DNA of 59,271 nt from Alphaproteobacteria bacterium. GTDB lineage: Bacteria > Pseudomonadota > Alphaproteobacteria > RF32 > CAG-239. Under the pieces are notes generated by a model. The model ran no database searches. It was not told where the DNA came from and saw only the letters and a program-made list of their open reading frames with translations. The stretch covers positions 1-59,271 of the forward strand of contig SUUX01000012.1 in NCBI GenBank assembly GCA_015062305.1. The letters are read 5' to 3'. Shown piece by piece: positions 26,229 through 36,191 of the stretch; positions within the stretch are counted from its first letter, which is position 1, and every line of letters starts with the position of its first letter. Position numbers and translations under genes: made by a program.

Positions 26229-26553
26229 ACAACTTCTTCCATACTCGGTGTTTATTTTTTTCTTCTTTATCTCTAAAAGATTGCTCCAAATCTACATTGT
26301 GCATATTAGCCAAAGAGCACAGATATATAAAAACATCTGCCAATTCTTCTGCCACATTTCCGGCAACAGACCCCGTCCCTATAGAGCCGCTTTTATTATT
26401 CTTACGCACTGCAGATATCAACTCTCCACACTCTTCTGCAAACAAACAACATTCATAAAATTTGTCTGTCAGATTGAACCCTCTCTCTAATTTCATCTGA
26501 GCAACATAATTCTGAAAATCCTTTAATGTTGGATTATCCCTAAGCTTTAGCAT
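26227..26553 (-). CDS. MazG-like nucleotide pyrophosphohydrolase
   Basis: The 108-aa protein has the MazG/dUTPase-like all-alpha metal-binding pattern EECGE followed by EELADVFIYL, which bind Mg and cleave (d)NTP to NMP and PPi. Length fits the short MazG-like housecleaning group rather than the two-domain MazG. It is placed between rpoA and rplQ with terminators on both sides, so it is an independent unit inside the former alpha operon. The physiological substrate is unknown. Confidence 0.78.
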   Translation of the reverse strand: MLKLRDNPTLKDFQNYVAQMKLERGFNLTDKFYECCLFAEECGELISAVRKNNKSGSIGTGSVAGNVAEELADVFIYLCSLANMHNVDLEQSFRDKEEKNKHRVWKKL

Positions 26554-26582
26554 TCCAAATTTCTCCTTATAACATCAAAATA

Positions 26583-26616
26583 AAAAGGCTAGAAACTACC
26601 AATGTTCTAGCCTTTT
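26583..26616 (-). terminator. rpoA terminator
   Basis: AAAAGGCTAGAA (26583-26594) and TTCTAGCCTTTT (26605-26616) form a 12-bp stem with a ten-base loop, 30 bp after the rpoA stop. The minus strand continues with T. It shows that rplQ is not read from the rpoA transcript. Confidence 0.85.
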
Positions 26617-26645
26617 CCCTATATTAACACCTCAAACATCAAGGG

Positions 26646-27656
26646 TTAGAAATGTTCATCACAGCGACGAATCAAATCTTCAATATTCTCTGGTGGCCAA
26701 CCCGGAGTATCCATACCAAGGTGGATTCCCATCTTAGCCAACACTTCTTTAATTTCATTCAAAGACTTACGACCAAAGTTTGGTGTACGCAACATCTCGG
26801 CCTCTGTCTTCTGAACTAAATCGCCGATATAAACAATATTATCATTCTTCAAACAGTTAGCTGAACGAACAGAAAGCTCAAGCTCTTCAACCTTCTTCAA
26901 CAAATTACGATTAAATGGCAATTCTTCTTTCTCTGCTTCAACTTCAGCTTCCGGCTCATCAAAGTTGATAAATGGCTTCAATTGATCTTGCAAAATACGT
27001 GCAGCCAAAGCAACCGCATCTTCCGGACCAACAACACCATTTGTTTCTACAATCATGGTCAATCTATCATAGTCAGTAGCCTGACCAACACGAGTATTCT
27101 CAACTTTGTAAGAAACCTTATGAACAGGAGAATAAATAGAATCAACAGCTATCAAACCTATCGGAGCATCAGCTGGTTTATTCAAAGCTGCTGGCACATA
27201 ACCTTTACCGGTACCAACAGTCATCTCCATATTCAATTTTGCACCGGCGTCAAGGTTACAAATAACCAAATCCGGATTCATAATTTCAATATCATGACCA
27301 TGCTCAATCATAGCAGCCGTAACCTCACAAGGTCCTTCCGCCTTAAGTGTCATGCTTTTTTGTCCTTCGCTATGAAGAGCCACAGCCAATCCTTTAATAT
27401 TCAAAACGATGTCTGTAACATCTTCCCTAACACCGGGAACAACAGAAAATTCATGCAAAACACCATCAATTTTAATGCTGGTAACAGCGCCTCCTTGCAA
27501 AGAAGAAAGCAAAACTCTTCTCAGCGCATTGCCTAATGTTAAGCCAAAACCTCTTTCCAAAGGTTCAACAACTATTTTAGCCTTATTCGCACCTTCGAGT
27601 GGAACAACTTCCAAATTAGTCGGTTTAATTAGTTCTTGCCAATTCTTTTGAATCAC
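26646..27656 (-). CDS. rpoA: DNA-directed RNA polymerase subunit alpha
   Basis: The alpha subunit nucleates polymerase assembly and contacts UP elements and activators. The 336-aa protein has the N-terminal dimerisation domain (about 1-235, with [14 protein letters not shown]) and the C-terminal domain (about 250-325, with [14 protein letters not shown] and [12 protein letters not shown]). I place the start at a GTG (27656): AAGAGGA precedes it, and the sequence then reads as the usual [12 protein letters not shown]-terminus. The longer ORF to 27722 has no support. It follows rpsK. Confidence 0.95.
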   Translation of the reverse strand: MIQKNWQELIKPTNLEVVPLEGANKAKIVVEPLERGFGLTLGNALRRVLLSSLQGGAVTSIKIDGVLHEFSVVPGVREDVTDIVLNIKGLAVALHSEGQKSMTLKAEGPCEVTAAMIEHGHDIEIMNPDLVICNLDAGAKLNMEMTVGTGKGYVPAALNKPADAPIGLIAVDSIYSPVHKVSYKVENTRVGQATDYDRLTMIVETNGVVGPEDAVALAARILQDQLKPFINFDEPEAEVEAEKEELPFNRNLLKKVEELELSVRSANCLKNDNIVYIGDLVQKTEAEMLRTPNFGRKSLNEIKEVLAKMGIHLGMDTPGWPPENIEDLIRRCDEHF

Positions 27657-27749
27657 TGGGGTGTCCTCTTTATTACTGCATATGCAAAGTTCAGAAACAA
27701 ACAGACGGCAATGAGGCCTCAATAAGCCTCATCACCTCTGAAACAAATA

Positions 27750-28139
27750 TTAGACGCGACGTCTTTTTCTCAAACGACAGCCATTATGAGGAATAGGAGT
27801 CACATCACGAATAGTTGTAATAGTGAAACCTACAACTTGCAAAGCTCTGATCGCAGATTCTCTACCAGAACCCGGACCTTTCACTTCGACTTCCAAAGTT
27901 TTCATTCCATGCTCCTGAGCTTTTTTACCAGCTTCTTCAGCAGCAACCTGAGCTGCATAAGGAGTAGATTTACGTGAACCCTTAAAACCCTGAGCGCCAG
28001 AAGTAGACCAAGCAACAGTGTTGCCTTGAGCGTCAGTAATGGTCACACGGGTATTGTTGAAAGTAGAATTAATATGTGCGACACCTGCCGTAATATTCTT
28101 CTTCTCTTTCTTTTTAATACGTTGTACTGCTTTTGCCAT
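27750..28139 (-). CDS. rpsK: 30S ribosomal protein S11
   Basis: S11 lines the platform of the 30S subunit near the mRNA exit. The 129-aa product has the typical N-terminal basic stretch ([11 protein letters not shown]), the [13 protein letters not shown] core and the C-terminal [13 protein letters not shown]. It lies 13 bp after rpsM and 93 bp before rpoA, in the alpha-operon order. Confidence 0.97.
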   Translation of the reverse strand: MAKAVQRIKKKEKKNITAGVAHINSTFNNTRVTITDAQGNTVAWSTSGAQGFKGSRKSTPYAAQVAAEEAGKKAQEHGMKTLEVEVKGPGSGRESAIRALQVVGFTITTIRDVTPIPHNGCRLRKRRRV

Positions 28140-28152
28140 TTAACAACCCACC

Positions 28153-28521
28153 TTATTTCTTCTTATTAGCGACAGTCTTGCGCTTACCTTTACGAGTGCG
28201 AGCATTTTGTTTTGTGCTCTGACCACGAACAGGCAAACCTTTACGATGGCGCAGACCACGATAGCAGCCCAAATCCATCAATCTCTTAATATTCACACCA
28301 ACTTCACGACGAAGTTCACCCTCAACAACAACATCATTGTCAATCACTTCACGGATTTTGGCAACCTCTTCATCGCTCAATTCATGAACACGACGATCTG
28401 CAGAAACACCGGATTTTGCACAAATGTCTTGAGCAGTTTTTCTTCCGATTCCATAAATATAAGTCAAAGCGACTTCAATTTTCTTGGCAGTCGGGATATT
28501 TACACCAGCTATACGAGCCAA
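28153..28521 (-). CDS. rpsM: 30S ribosomal protein S13
   Basis: S13 sits in the 30S head and contacts the 50S subunit and P-site tRNA. The 122-aa product begins [19 protein letters not shown] and has the [17 protein letters not shown] signature and basic C-terminal tail. It is first in a unit with its own promoter (28594-28621), downstream of a terminator that ends adk. Confidence 0.97.
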   Translation of the reverse strand: MARIAGVNIPTAKKIEVALTYIYGIGRKTAQDICAKSGVSADRRVHELSDEEVAKIREVIDNDVVVEGELRREVGVNIKRLMDLGCYRGLRHRKGLPVRGQSTKQNARTRKGKRKTVANKKK

Positions 28522-28593
28522 ATTAACTCTCCATTATCTAGATATTAGTATTACATTCAAAAAGTTGATCACCACTTTTCAAAATTAAGCCGG

Positions 28594-28621
28594 ATTATAT
28601 GCTAAAAATTATTTGTGTCAA
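28594..28621 (-). promoter_or_regulatory. consensus sigma-70 promoter of rpsM-rpsK-rpoA
   Basis: On the minus strand a perfect TTGACA (28621-28616) and a perfect TATAAT (28599-28594) are separated by 16 bases. It is the best promoter match in the window. The leader before rpsM would be about 65 nt. No GAGTC site is present. Confidence 0.9.
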
Positions 28622-28645
28622 CAAAGATTTAATCTTTTTATAAAA

Positions 28646-28680
28646 AAAAGGCGTGTTTTTTCAAAAACAACACGCCTTTT
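28646..28680 (-). terminator. adk terminator
   Basis: AAAAGGCGTGTT (28646-28657) and AACACGCCTTTT (28669-28680) form twelve pairs just after the adk stop, with a T run on the minus strand. It separates secY-adk from rpsM-rpsK-rpoA. Confidence 0.9.
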
Positions 28681-28682
28681 CT

Positions 28683-29354
28683 TCATTTTATCCCTAACAA
28701 ATCTTCTATTTTTTTTGCCACCGCAGTAATAGACCCTGTTCCATCCACGCAGCGCAGGAGTCCTTTTTGCTCAAAATATGGAATTGTAGGATATGTCAAT
28801 GCTCTGTAATTAACGAGTCGATTCTGAACAGTTGTCCTATTGTCATCGATTCTTCGATAAAACTCCGTACCTCCGCAACTATCACAAACTCCATACATTT
28901 TTGGCTTTAGATGTTTGTCATGATACCCTTGCCCACACTTCATACAAGCATATCTTCCCAAAATACGCTCCATAATAATTTCATCAGGCACCTGTATTTC
29001 CACAACAGCATCAAGCTTTATATTTTTCTTTGCCAACATTGTTTCCAATATCTCTGCCTGAGGCAATGTTCTAGGAAAACCATCTAAAATAAAACCATTC
29101 TTGCAATCATCTTCGTCGATTCGCCTAGATACCATATCTATAATCATTTCATCTGTAGCAAAACCACCCTTATCCAAAACCTCTTTTAAGGCTCGCCCTT
29201 CTGGTGTCGGTTTTGCTGCTTCTGCACGTAACATCTCTCCAGTAGACAAATGACAGATATCTGCCTTTTCTTTCAACAGGCGAGCTTGAGTGCCTTTTCC
29301 GCACCCAGGCGCACCTGTCAAAACAATGTGCAAACCCAAACCATTTTTGCTCAT
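28683..29354 (-). CDS. adk: adenylate kinase
   Basis: Adk catalyses ATP + AMP to 2 ADP. The 223-aa protein has the P-loop GAPGCGKGT (14-22), DGFPRTLPQAE, and a long-form LID with two CxxC pairs (CMKC and CDSC), which in this family bind structural zinc. It starts one base after the secY stop, so it is coupled to secY; this position is common in alphaproteobacteria. A terminator follows immediately. Confidence 0.95.
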   Translation of the reverse strand: MSKNGLGLHIVLTGAPGCGKGTQARLLKEKADICHLSTGEMLRAEAAKPTPEGRALKEVLDKGGFATDEMIIDMVSRRIDEDDCKNGFILDGFPRTLPQAEILETMLAKKNIKLDAVVEIQVPDEIIMERILGRYACMKCGQGYHDKHLKPKMYGVCDSCGGTEFYRRIDDNRTTVQNRLVNYRALTYPTIPYFEQKGLLRCVDGTGSITAVAKKIEDLLGIK

Positions 29355-29355
29355 A

Positions 29356-30705
29356 CTATCTTCTCTTTCTATTGGCCAAAGAAGCTTTTCTAATCAAAGA
29401 TTCATATTGATAAGCTATGAGATGAGATTGAATTTGCGTTACAAAATCCATAGTAACCTGTACAACGATAAGCAAAGTTGTTCCGCCCAACACAAAAGGT
29501 ACAGCCAATTTACTAATCAGCACCTCTGGCAAAATACATAAACCAACCAAGTATACAGCACCCAACACTGTCAAACGTGTAATCACATAGTCCAAATATT
29601 CAGCTGTATTTTTACCTGGGCGAATACCGGCCACAAAACCACCATGTTTTTTCAAATTATCAGCTGTTTCTTCCGGATTAAACACTATTGCTGTATAGAA
29701 AAATGCAAAGAAAGCAATCAAAAAGGCATACAAAGCCAAATACAATGGCTGCCCATGCCCCAACATCTGACTCAGTTCTTGCACCCAAACAGGCCCATTT
29801 TCTGCGCTCAAATTAGCAATTGTAATAGGCAACAACAGCAATGAACTAGCAAAAATAGGTGGGATCACACCCGTAGGATTAATCTTCAGCGGCAAGTGTG
29901 AACTTTCAGCTGCACCCATTCTTCCCATAGCCTGACGCTTCGGATATTGAATAATGATTTTACGCTGAGCTCTTTCCACCAGCACAATCACATAAATCAA
30001 GCCCAAAACCATTGCCATCAACATCAAAATAACAGGAGCAGACATTGATCCTACACGTCCCAATTCAAAAGTTTGAGCCAATGCTGCTGGAATATTGGCA
30101 ATAATACCAACTGTAATGATTAGAGAAGACCCATTGCCAACTCCACGAGCTGTAATTTGTTCACCTAACCACACGATAAACATCGTGCCACCAACCAAAG
30201 AAACAATTGTAGTAAAACGGAAAATAAACCCAGGCATAACCACAGCAGACAATCCTGCAGAGCCTGTCATACTCTCCAAACCAACAGCAATACCATAACC
30301 TTGAATAATGGTAATCAAAACCGTCAAATATCTGGTATATTGTGTCACCTTACGATGTCCTGCTTCGCCTTCTTTTTTCAACGCTTGTAAAGATGGCACC
30401 ACAGACTGCCCCAATTGAATAATAATAGAAGCAGAAATGTATGGCATAATATTCAGCGCAAAAATAGTCATACGCTCCAAAGCACCACCGGCAAACATAT
30501 TAAACATACCCAGGATACCGCCAGAATTTCTATCAAAAATCTCAGACAAAATATTTGGATCAATTCCTGGCAATGGAATAAAAGTACCCAACCTAAAAAC
30601 AATCAAAGCCAAGACGGTAAACCACAATCTTTTCTTAAGTTCCTCTGCCTTACCAAAGACCGACATATCCATATTGGCGGCCATTTTTTCTGCCAATGAA
30701 GCCAT
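29356..30705 (-). CDS. secY: protein translocase subunit SecY
   Basis: SecY is the channel of the general secretion pathway. The 449-aa product has ten membrane segments and the conserved plug and loop motifs PLPGID and GEQITARGVGNGSSLII. I start at the ATG at 30705 (MASLAEKMAAN), preceded by AAGGA; the longer ORF to 30738 lacks support. Unlike the usual order it is separated from rplO by 214 bp containing a terminator and a new promoter, so secY-adk is a separate unit. Confidence 0.95.
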   Translation of the reverse strand: MASLAEKMAANMDMSVFGKAEELKKRLWFTVLALIVFRLGTFIPLPGIDPNILSEIFDRNSGGILGMFNMFAGGALERMTIFALNIMPYISASIIIQLGQSVVPSLQALKKEGEAGHRKVTQYTRYLTVLITIIQGYGIAVGLESMTGSAGLSAVVMPGFIFRFTTIVSLVGGTMFIVWLGEQITARGVGNGSSLIITVGIIANIPAALAQTFELGRVGSMSAPVILMLMAMVLGLIYVIVLVERAQRKIIIQYPKRQAMGRMGAAESSHLPLKINPTGVIPPIFASSLLLLPITIANLSAENGPVWVQELSQMLGHGQPLYLALYAFLIAFFAFFYTAIVFNPEETADNLKKHGGFVAGIRPGKNTAEYLDYVITRLTVLGAVYLVGLCILPEVLISKLAVPFVLGGTTLLIVVQVTMDFVTQIQSHLIAYQYESLIRKASLANRKRR

Positions 30706-30771
30706 TTTTATTTCCTTATCATTATTTAAAACAAACAACTAGGGACAAATATATCCCTTTTAGCTAAGATA

Positions 30772-30799
30772 TTAATACACTAAAAAATTTTTTATTCAA
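30772..30799 (-). promoter_or_regulatory. putative secY-adk promoter
   Basis: On the minus strand TTGAAT (30799-30794) and TATTAA (30777-30772) are separated by 16 bases, about 70 bp before the secY start and downstream of the rplO terminator. Confidence 0.5.
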
Positions 30800-30870
30800 C
30801 AAATTTATCTTTATCCATAAGATTTTAATAGTCAATCAACGCAATCCACCACAAATTCGCTCTCAACACA

Positions 30871-30898
30871 AAAAGCTGCCTCAATCGAGACAGCTTTT
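30871..30898 (-). terminator. rplO terminator
   Basis: AAAAGCTG-C-CTC (30871-30882) pairs with GAG-A-CAGCTTTT (30887-30898) with one mismatch and an AATC loop, 20 bp after the rplO stop, with a T run on the minus strand. It ends the long S10-spc transcript. Confidence 0.82.
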
Positions 30899-30918
30899 TT
30901 ATAATCGCTTAATGCAAA

Positions 30919-31371
30919 TTAAGCCAGATTGACTTTACCACCGGCTTTTTCAACTGCAGCAACAGCAGCCTTAGAAGCAGAGTTAACAGTAACATTAACT
31001 TTAGAAGTGATAGCTCCACGAGCCAACAAACGAACACCATCCAAAGTTTTATTAACAATTCCGGCAGCTTGCAAAGATGCTATTGTAACATCATCAGCAT
31101 TCAATTTGCCGGCATCAACAGCCTTTTGGATAGTATCCAAATTCACAACAGCAAACTCTTTTGCAAAAGGATTGTTAAATCCGCGTTTTGGCAAACGACG
31201 ATAGATAGGCATTTGGCCGCCTTCAAATCCATTCACAGCAACGCCAGAACGAGATTTTTGCCCCTTTTGACCACGACCGCCGGTCTTTCCAGAACCAGAG
31301 CCGATACCACGAGCAACACGCTTGCGACTATGTCTTGCACCTTTGTTATCTTTAATTTCGTTAAGTTTCAT
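30919..31371 (-). CDS. rplO: 50S ribosomal protein L15
   Basis: L15 is a late-assembly protein of the 50S subunit. The 150-aa product begins [19 protein letters not shown] and contains the glycine-rich [20 protein letters not shown] region typical of L15. It is the last gene before the terminator at 30871, and it is separated from rpmD by a 140-bp gap holding a long palindromic element. Confidence 0.96.
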   Translation of the reverse strand: MKLNEIKDNKGARHSRKRVARGIGSGSGKTGGRGQKGQKSRSGVAVNGFEGGQMPIYRRLPKRGFNNPFAKEFAVVNLDTIQKAVDAGKLNADDVTIASLQAAGIVNKTLDGVRLLARGAITSKVNVTVNSASKAAVAAVEKAGGKVNLA

Positions 31372-31417
31372 TTTTCTTATCCTAAATAAAATAAAGCACG
31401 ATTTAGAAAAATTTGAT

Positions 31418-31502
31418 AAGGAGGTGTGCTACGAAGGAATTTTTGAACGCAGTGTACACACTAGTACATAAGAGAGAAAATTCCTAGTATGACACCTCCT
31501 TT
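31418..31502. repeat. palindromic element A between rpmD and rplO
   Basis: The arms 31418-31443 (AAGGAGGTGT to GGAATTTT) and 31477-31502 (AAAATTCC to ACACCTCCTTT) are nearly perfect inverted repeats of about 26 bp. The apex holds TGTAC, six bases (ACACTA), and GTACAT (31453-31469), a motif shared with the elements at 43418 and 47932. In RNA it would form a long hairpin between two co-transcribed ribosomal genes. Confidence 0.7.
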
Positions 31503-31511
31503 GCAAATTTA

Positions 31512-31697
31512 TTATTCTTCGACTTTTACCAAGTGAGCCACTTTTCTAATCATGCCACGAACAGATGGAGTATCTTCCAATTCAGAAGTCTTATTCATCT
31601 TGTTCAATCCCAAACCAATCAAAGTTGCTCTTTGAGCGGCCGGACGACCAATAGGGCTCTTAATTTGGGTAATTTTTATTGTTTTTTTAGTAGCCAT
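31512..31697 (-). CDS. rpmD: 50S ribosomal protein L30
   Basis: The 61-aa product has the L30 fold and the [24 protein letters not shown] start typical of the family ([21 protein letters not shown]). It is found three bases after rpsE as in most bacteria, and the gap after it carries a palindromic element. Confidence 0.95.
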   Translation of the reverse strand: MATKKTIKITQIKSPIGRPAAQRATLIGLGLNKMNKTSELEDTPSVRGMIRKVAHLVKVEE

Positions 31698-31700
31698 TGA

Positions 31701-32264
31701 TTATGCCTCCTCTACACTGAGTTTAGCATTGCTATTTTCGCGGCGACTAACAATATCACCAACTTTCTTGCCGCGTTTTGCAGCAACCATACGAGGTGAA
31801 TTGATAGCTTCCAAAGCATTGAAAGTTGCCTTAATCACATTGTATGGATTATTAGAACCCAAAGATTTAGCAACCACATCTTGTACGCCCAAAACTTCAA
31901 AAATAGCACGCATCGAACCACCGGCAATCACACCAGTACCAGCAGGAGCTGTACGTAAATACACCTTACCGGCGCCAAAACGTCCGGCAATATCATGGTG
32001 CAAAGTTCTGCCCTCACGCAAAGGAATGCGAACCATATTCTTTTTAGCTTCATTTGTAGCCTTAGTAATAGCCTCAGGAACTTCACTTGCTTTTCCGGTA
32101 CCGAAACCTGCACGACCTTTTTGGTCACCTACAACTACGATAGCGGCAAAAGACATTGTGCGACCACCCTTAACTGTCTTAGCTACACGATTAACGTGAA
32201 CCAGTTTCTCAACCAATTCATCTTTCTTTTCTGTCTTATTATGACGATCAGCTTGTTGTGCCAT
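31701..32264 (-). CDS. rpsE: 30S ribosomal protein S5
   Basis: S5 contributes to decoding accuracy and mRNA entry. The 187-aa product has the N-terminal double-stranded RNA-binding S5 domain ([23 protein letters not shown]) and the C-terminal domain with [13 protein letters not shown]. It lies between rplR and rpmD in spc order. Confidence 0.96.
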   Translation of the reverse strand: MAQQADRHNKTEKKDELVEKLVHVNRVAKTVKGGRTMSFAAIVVVGDQKGRAGFGTGKASEVPEAITKATNEAKKNMVRIPLREGRTLHHDIAGRFGAGKVYLRTAPAGTGVIAGGSMRAIFEVLGVQDVVAKSLGSNNPYNVIKATFNALEAINSPRMVAAKRGKKVGDIVSRRENSNAKLSVEEA

Positions 32265-32275
32265 TTTTCAATCTC

Positions 32276-32638
32276 CTAGAATTTCAAACCAGCTTCACGA
32301 GCTGCATCTGCCAAAGCTTTAACACGACCATGATATATATAACCACCACGATCAAAAACAACTTCGCTCACACCGGACTTAATTGCACGCTCGGCAACCA
32401 ATTTTCCGATAAAGCTTGCTGCTTCAACGTTAGAAGACTTTTTGATGCTGTCACGAACTTCTTTTTCCAATGTAGAGGCAGAAGCAACAGTGACACCTTT
32501 GGCATCGTCAATAATCTGAGCATAGACATGCATGTTGCTACGGAAAACAGACAATCTCATTTTACCATTTGCAACTTTCTTCAGAGCAGAGCGAATACGC
32601 CCTTTTCTCTTTTCAAACAATTCTCTTGGTGTACTCAT
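32276..32638 (-). CDS. rplR: 50S ribosomal protein L18
   Basis: L18 binds 5S rRNA. The 120-aa product contains the typical [18 protein letters not shown] core and ends with [23 protein letters not shown], standard length and sequence. It lies 12 bp from each neighbour (rplF and rpsE). Confidence 0.96.
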   Translation of the reverse strand: MSTPRELFEKRKGRIRSALKKVANGKMRLSVFRSNMHVYAQIIDDAKGVTVASASTLEKEVRDSIKKSSNVEAASFIGKLVAERAIKSGVSEVVFDRGGYIYHGRVKALADAAREAGLKF

Positions 32639-32650
32639 TTATTTTTTTCC

Positions 32651-33190
32651 TTATTTCTTCTTGCCTTCTTTACGACGGACATATTCACCTTCATACTTCA
32701 CGCCCTTACCTTTATACGGCTCAGGTTTTCTGAACTTGTGAATTTCCGCAGCAAATTGGCCAACAAGTTGTTTATCAGCACCAGAGATGGTGATCTGAGT
32801 AGCGCTCGGACATGCAACCTTAATTCCAGCAGGAGCCACAACCGGCACATCATGAGAAAAGCCCAAAGACAACACCAACTTATTGCTGCCTTCAACACGA
32901 GCCTTATAACCCACACCAACCAATTCCAAATTTTTGCTGTATCCTTCGCTAACACCTTTTACAATAACATTGATATTAGCTCTGGTAGTTCCCCACAAAG
33001 CGCGAGCCTGTTTTGTCTCAGACTTTGGAGAAACAACAACTGTATTTTCTTTAATTTCAACAGCAACATAATCAGCATTGAAAGACTGGGTTAATTCGCC
33101 CAATTTTCCGCTAGCCTTAACAACATTGCCTTCAATAGAAATCTTAACGCCTTCAGGGACGATAACCGGATATTTTCCAACTCTAGACAT
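32651..33190 (-). CDS. rplF: 50S ribosomal protein L6
   Basis: L6 lies near the factor-binding site of the 50S subunit. The 179-aa product begins MSRVGKYPVIVPEGV, has two repeated alpha-beta domains, and ends with the conserved PEPYKGKGVKYEGEYVRRKEGK. Order and length are standard. Confidence 0.97.
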   Translation of the reverse strand: MSRVGKYPVIVPEGVKISIEGNVVKASGKLGELTQSFNADYVAVEIKENTVVVSPKSETKQARALWGTTRANINVIVKGVSEGYSKNLELVGVGYKARVEGSNKLVLSLGFSHDVPVVAPAGIKVACPSATQITISGADKQLVGQFAAEIHKFRKPEPYKGKGVKYEGEYVRRKEGKKK

Positions 33191-33202
33191 CCTAATTCTC
33201 CC

Positions 33203-33601
33203 TTAAAACACTTGGCACAAAATTTCACCACCAACATTAGCCTTACGAGCATCATTGTCGCTCATAACACCAGATGGGGTAGAAATTATAGAAATACCAA
33301 GACCGTTATATACTCTAGGCAAATCTTTAACAGAAGAATAAACTCTACGACCCGGAGTAGAAACACGATAAATTTCTGTAATTACAGAAGTACCTTCATG
33401 ATACTTCAATTTAATACGAAGTTCATCAACGCCGGGACGAACATTTACTCTCTCATAACCGAGAATATATCCCTCTTTTTTCAAAACTTCTAACACATTT
33501 TCACGCAAGCGAGAAGCAGGTGATACGACTTCACTCTTCTTCGCTCTTTGTGCGTTTCTAATGCGTGTGAGCATATCGCCCAAAGGATCAGACATAGACA
33601 T
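33203..33601 (-). CDS. rpsH: 30S ribosomal protein S8
   Basis: S8 binds helix 21 of 16S rRNA and in enterobacteria represses the spc operon. The 132-aa product begins [16 protein letters not shown] (after an in-frame MSM) and ends with [26 protein letters not shown]. No obvious S8-type operator was identified in this cluster. Confidence 0.96.
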   Translation of the reverse strand: MSMSDPLGDMLTRIRNAQRAKKSEVVSPASRLRENVLEVLKKEGYILGYERVNVRPGVDELRIKLKYHEGTSVITEIYRVSTPGRRVYSSVKDLPRVYNGLGISIISTPSGVMSDNDARKANVGGEILCQVF

Positions 33602-33615
33602 ATCTCTTATCTCCT

Positions 33616-33921
33616 CTACCAGCTAGATTTAACCAAACCGGGAATCTCGCCAAAGCTTGCCATATCACGCAACTCATTACGAGAAAGACCAAATTTCCGG
33701 TAAACACCACGAGAACGACCGGTAATTTTGCAACGATTACGAAAACGAATTTTTGCAGAGTTACGCGGCATCTCAGCCAACTTCAAAGTAGCCTGGAATC
33801 TCTCCTCCGGAGAAATTGTTTTATCCATAACTATCTTTTTGAGCTTTTCACGACGAGAAGCATACTTCTCAGCCATTTTTGCTCTTTTCAGGTTTCTGAA
33901 AACTGAACTTGTTTTTGCCAT
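33616..33921 (-). CDS. rpsN: 30S ribosomal protein S14
   Basis: The 101-aa product is the long, zinc-free type of S14, with the [23 protein letters not shown] signature near the C-terminus and no CxxC pairs. It lies between rplE and rpsH as in other proteobacteria. Confidence 0.96.
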   Translation of the reverse strand: MAKTSSVFRNLKRAKMAEKYASRREKLKKIVMDKTISPEERFQATLKLAEMPRNSAKIRFRNRCKITGRSRGVYRKFGLSRNELRDMASFGEIPGLVKSSW

Positions 33922-33933
33922 TCTGTTTTCCCC

Positions 33934-34473
33934 TTATTTCTTGTAAGGAAGGTTAAAGCCGGTCAGAAGAGCCTTAGCTTCTTCATCTGTCTTTGCTGTT
34001 GTACAAATGCAAATATCCATACCACGAATATTCTCAACTTTATCATAGTTGATTTCTGGGAAGATGATCTGCTCTTTAATACCAAAAGCAAAGTTACCAC
34101 GTCCGTCAAAGTTCTTTCCACTAATACCATGAAAGTCTCTAACACGAGGCAAAGCCATATTAATCAATCTCTCCAAAAACTCATACATTCTGGTAGAACG
34201 CAAAGTAACTTTACAGCCAATAGGCATACCTTCTCTCAACTTAAATGTAGCAATTGACTTACGAGCCTTTGTGACAACCGGTTTTTGACCAGCAATCAAA
34301 GCCAATTCTTCAACTGCATTGTTGAGCTTTTTCTTATCGGTAACAGCATCGCCAACACCGATATTCAATACAATTTTAGTCAGCTTCGGAATCTCATGTG
34401 GGTTGGTGTAACCGAATTTCTCCACAAGAGATTTTTTTATGACTTCATTGTACAATTTCTCAAAATTTGCCAT
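33934..34473 (-). CDS. rplE: 50S ribosomal protein L5
   Basis: L5 binds 5S rRNA and contacts the P-site tRNA. The 179-aa product contains [22 protein letters not shown] and the [20 protein letters not shown] segment. I start at the ATG at 34473, eight bases after GGGAG; a start at 34488 would overlap rplX but lies before the Shine-Dalgarno. Confidence 0.95.
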   Translation of the reverse strand: MANFEKLYNEVIKKSLVEKFGYTNPHEIPKLTKIVLNIGVGDAVTDKKKLNNAVEELALIAGQKPVVTKARKSIATFKLREGMPIGCKVTLRSTRMYEFLERLINMALPRVRDFHGISGKNFDGRGNFAFGIKEQIIFPEINYDKVENIRGMDICICTTAKTDEEAKALLTGFNLPYKK

Positions 34474-34487
34474 AAATTTTTCTCCCA

Positions 34488-34796
34488 TTAATCGATTACG
34501 TCACCGGTTTTACGAGCAACACGCACCTTCTTACCATCAACAGTCTTATAGCCAACTTTAGTAGCCTTACCGTCTTTAGCCAATGCCACGTTAGAAACAT
34601 GGATCGGTGCTTCCTTAGTAACTATACCACCAGGAGTTGTTTGGCTAGGTTTTGTATGACGCTTAACCAAGTTCACACCCTGAACCACAACCTTATTCTC
34701 TTTAGGCATAGCTTTTACTACTTCACCAGTTTTGCCTTTGTCATCACCTGACAAAATTACAACTTGGTCACCCTTTTTAATTTTTAATTTAGGCAT
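34488..34796 (-). CDS. rplX: 50S ribosomal protein L24
   Basis: L24 initiates 50S assembly. The 102-aa product carries the KOW motif ([22 protein letters not shown]) near the N-terminus and [17 protein letters not shown]. It overlaps rplN by one base. Confidence 0.96.
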   Translation of the reverse strand: MPKLKIKKGDQVVILSGDDKGKTGEVVKAMPKENKVVVQGVNLVKRHTKPSQTTPGGIVTKEAPIHVSNVALAKDGKATKVGYKTVDGKKVRVARKTGDVID

Positions 34797-35164
34797 TATA
34801 ATACCTCCGGTGCTAATGAAATAATTTTCATAAATTTCTTGGCACGCAATTCTCTGGTAACAGGACCAAAGATACGAGTACCGATTGGCTCACCGTCTTT
34901 ATTAATCAAAACGGCAGCATTCTTGTCAAAACGGATTACAGATCCGTCTTTACGTCTGATGTCTGATGCTGTACGAACAATAACAGCTTTCATAACATCA
35001 CCCTTCTTAACACGACCCTTAGGAATAGCATCTTTAATAGCTACTACAATAACATCGCCAACAGAAGCATGCATTCTCTTGGAGCCACCCAGCACCTTAA
35101 TGCACTGCACCTGACGAGCGCCTGAGTTGTCGGCTACATCAAGGTTGGTTTGCATTTGAATCAT
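34796..35164 (-). CDS. rplN: 50S ribosomal protein L14
   Basis: L14 lies at the subunit interface. The 122-aa product begins [19 protein letters not shown], the invariant family start, and includes [19 protein letters not shown]. An unusually long 136-bp gap separates it from rpsQ, where the S10 group would normally continue with little spacing. Confidence 0.97.
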   Translation of the reverse strand: MIQMQTNLDVADNSGARQVQCIKVLGGSKRMHASVGDVIVVAIKDAIPKGRVKKGDVMKAVIVRTASDIRRKDGSVIRFDKNAAVLINKDGEPIGTRIFGPVTRELRAKKFMKIISLAPEVL

Positions 35165-35300
35165 TTTTCAATTCCTTTTCTTTTTTTACTTTTTATCTGG
35201 TCTCAAAACACCAATCTGTCTTTTTCTGGGGGCAAAATCTCATGCCAAGAAATCACCCCCTTAAATTGCTTCAGATGACGTTTATTCCAACCAAAACATC
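35165..35300. other. 136-bp gap between rpsQ and rplN with possible RNA structure
   Basis: On the minus strand, a GGGGG/CCCCC stem (35234-35267 region) and a second hairpin with AGATG pairing with CATCT around 35268-35300 can form. No T run, promoter hexamer pair or ORF is convincing. It might be a processing or regulatory site where the S10 and spc groups meet. Confidence 0.3.
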
Positions 35301-35543
35301 TTAGGCATTGTCACTTTCAGACATTACTGTCCAACACTTAGTCTTAGAATAAGGTACAGATTCAACAATACGTACAATATCGCCAACTTTGCATTGGTTG
35401 TTTTCATCATGAGCAGCATATTTTTTGCTCTTTTTGATGAATTTTTTATAAACAGGATGCATAATCTGACGTTCTACTAATACAGTAACAGTCTTATCCT
35501 GTTTGTCGCTAACAACAACACCTTGAAGAATTCTTTTAGGCAT
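35301..35543 (-). CDS. rpsQ: 30S ribosomal protein S17
   Basis: The 80-aa product begins [25 protein letters not shown], the S17 OB-fold signature, and has [18 protein letters not shown]. The start at 35543 was chosen because the upstream in-frame extension (to 35615) lies inside rpmC and has no family similarity. Confidence 0.95.
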   Translation of the reverse strand: MPKRILQGVVVSDKQDKTVTVLVERQIMHPVYKKFIKKSKKYAAHDENNQCKVGDIVRIVESVPYSKTKCWTVMSESDNA

Positions 35544-35553
35544 ATTACGTCTC

Positions 35554-35751
35554 CTAACTGTTCTTCTTGCGCTCAGCGAGGAGCGTGTTGATTTTTGCCA
35601 CTTCACGACGGACACTTCTTAATACAGCAGTATTTTGCAATTGTCCAGTAGATTGTTGCACTCTCAAGTTAAATTGCTCTTTTTTGCACTCAAGCAACTT
35701 AGCCTCAAGCTCATCAATACTCATCGCACGAAGATCTTTAGTTTTTACCAT
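35554..35751 (-). CDS. rpmC: 50S ribosomal protein L29
   Basis: L29 sits at the polypeptide exit and binds SRP and trigger factor. The 65-aa product is a two-helix protein with [22 protein letters not shown] and [21 protein letters not shown]. It directly follows rplP (2-bp gap). Confidence 0.96.
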   Translation of the reverse strand: MVKTKDLRAMSIDELEAKLLECKKEQFNLRVQQSTGQLQNTAVLRSVRREVAKINTLLAERKKNS

Positions 35752-35753
35752 TT

Positions 35754-36179
35754 TTAAGCTCCTTGCTCTGAATTAAGTTTCTTAACGAACTTGGTCTTAA
35801 CCGGCAATTTTGCAGCACCCAAAGCAAAAGCAGAGCGTGCTGTTGCCTCGTCGATTCCTTCTGCTTCAAACAGAATACGACCAGGTTTTACTCTTGCAAC
35901 CCAGAACTCAACTGAGCCTTTACCTTTACCCATACGAACCTCAGCAGGTTTATCTGTTACAGGAACATCTGGGAAAATACGGATCCATAATCTTCCGGCT
36001 CTTTTCATCTCACGAGTAATCGCACGACGAGCTGCCTCAATTTGGCGAGCTGTAATACGCTCTGGAGATAGAGCTTTCAAACCATATGAACCGAAATCCA
36101 AGCTTGAACCGCCCTTGGCCAGGCCGTGAATACGACCTTTATGCTGTTTGCGGAACTTTAATCTTTTAGGACTTAACAT
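35754..36179 (-). CDS. rplP: 50S ribosomal protein L16
   Basis: L16 organises the A-site region of the 50S subunit. The 141-aa product begins [16 protein letters not shown], has [20 protein letters not shown], and includes the conserved Arg-rich loop ([20 protein letters not shown]). Standard position between rpsC and rpmC. Confidence 0.97.
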   Translation of the reverse strand: MLSPKRLKFRKQHKGRIHGLAKGGSSLDFGSYGLKALSPERITARQIEAARRAITREMKRAGRLWIRIFPDVPVTDKPAEVRMGKGKGSVEFWVARVKPGRILFEAEGIDEATARSAFALGAAKLPVKTKFVKKLNSEQGA

Positions 36180-36191
36180 TTCTTATTCACC

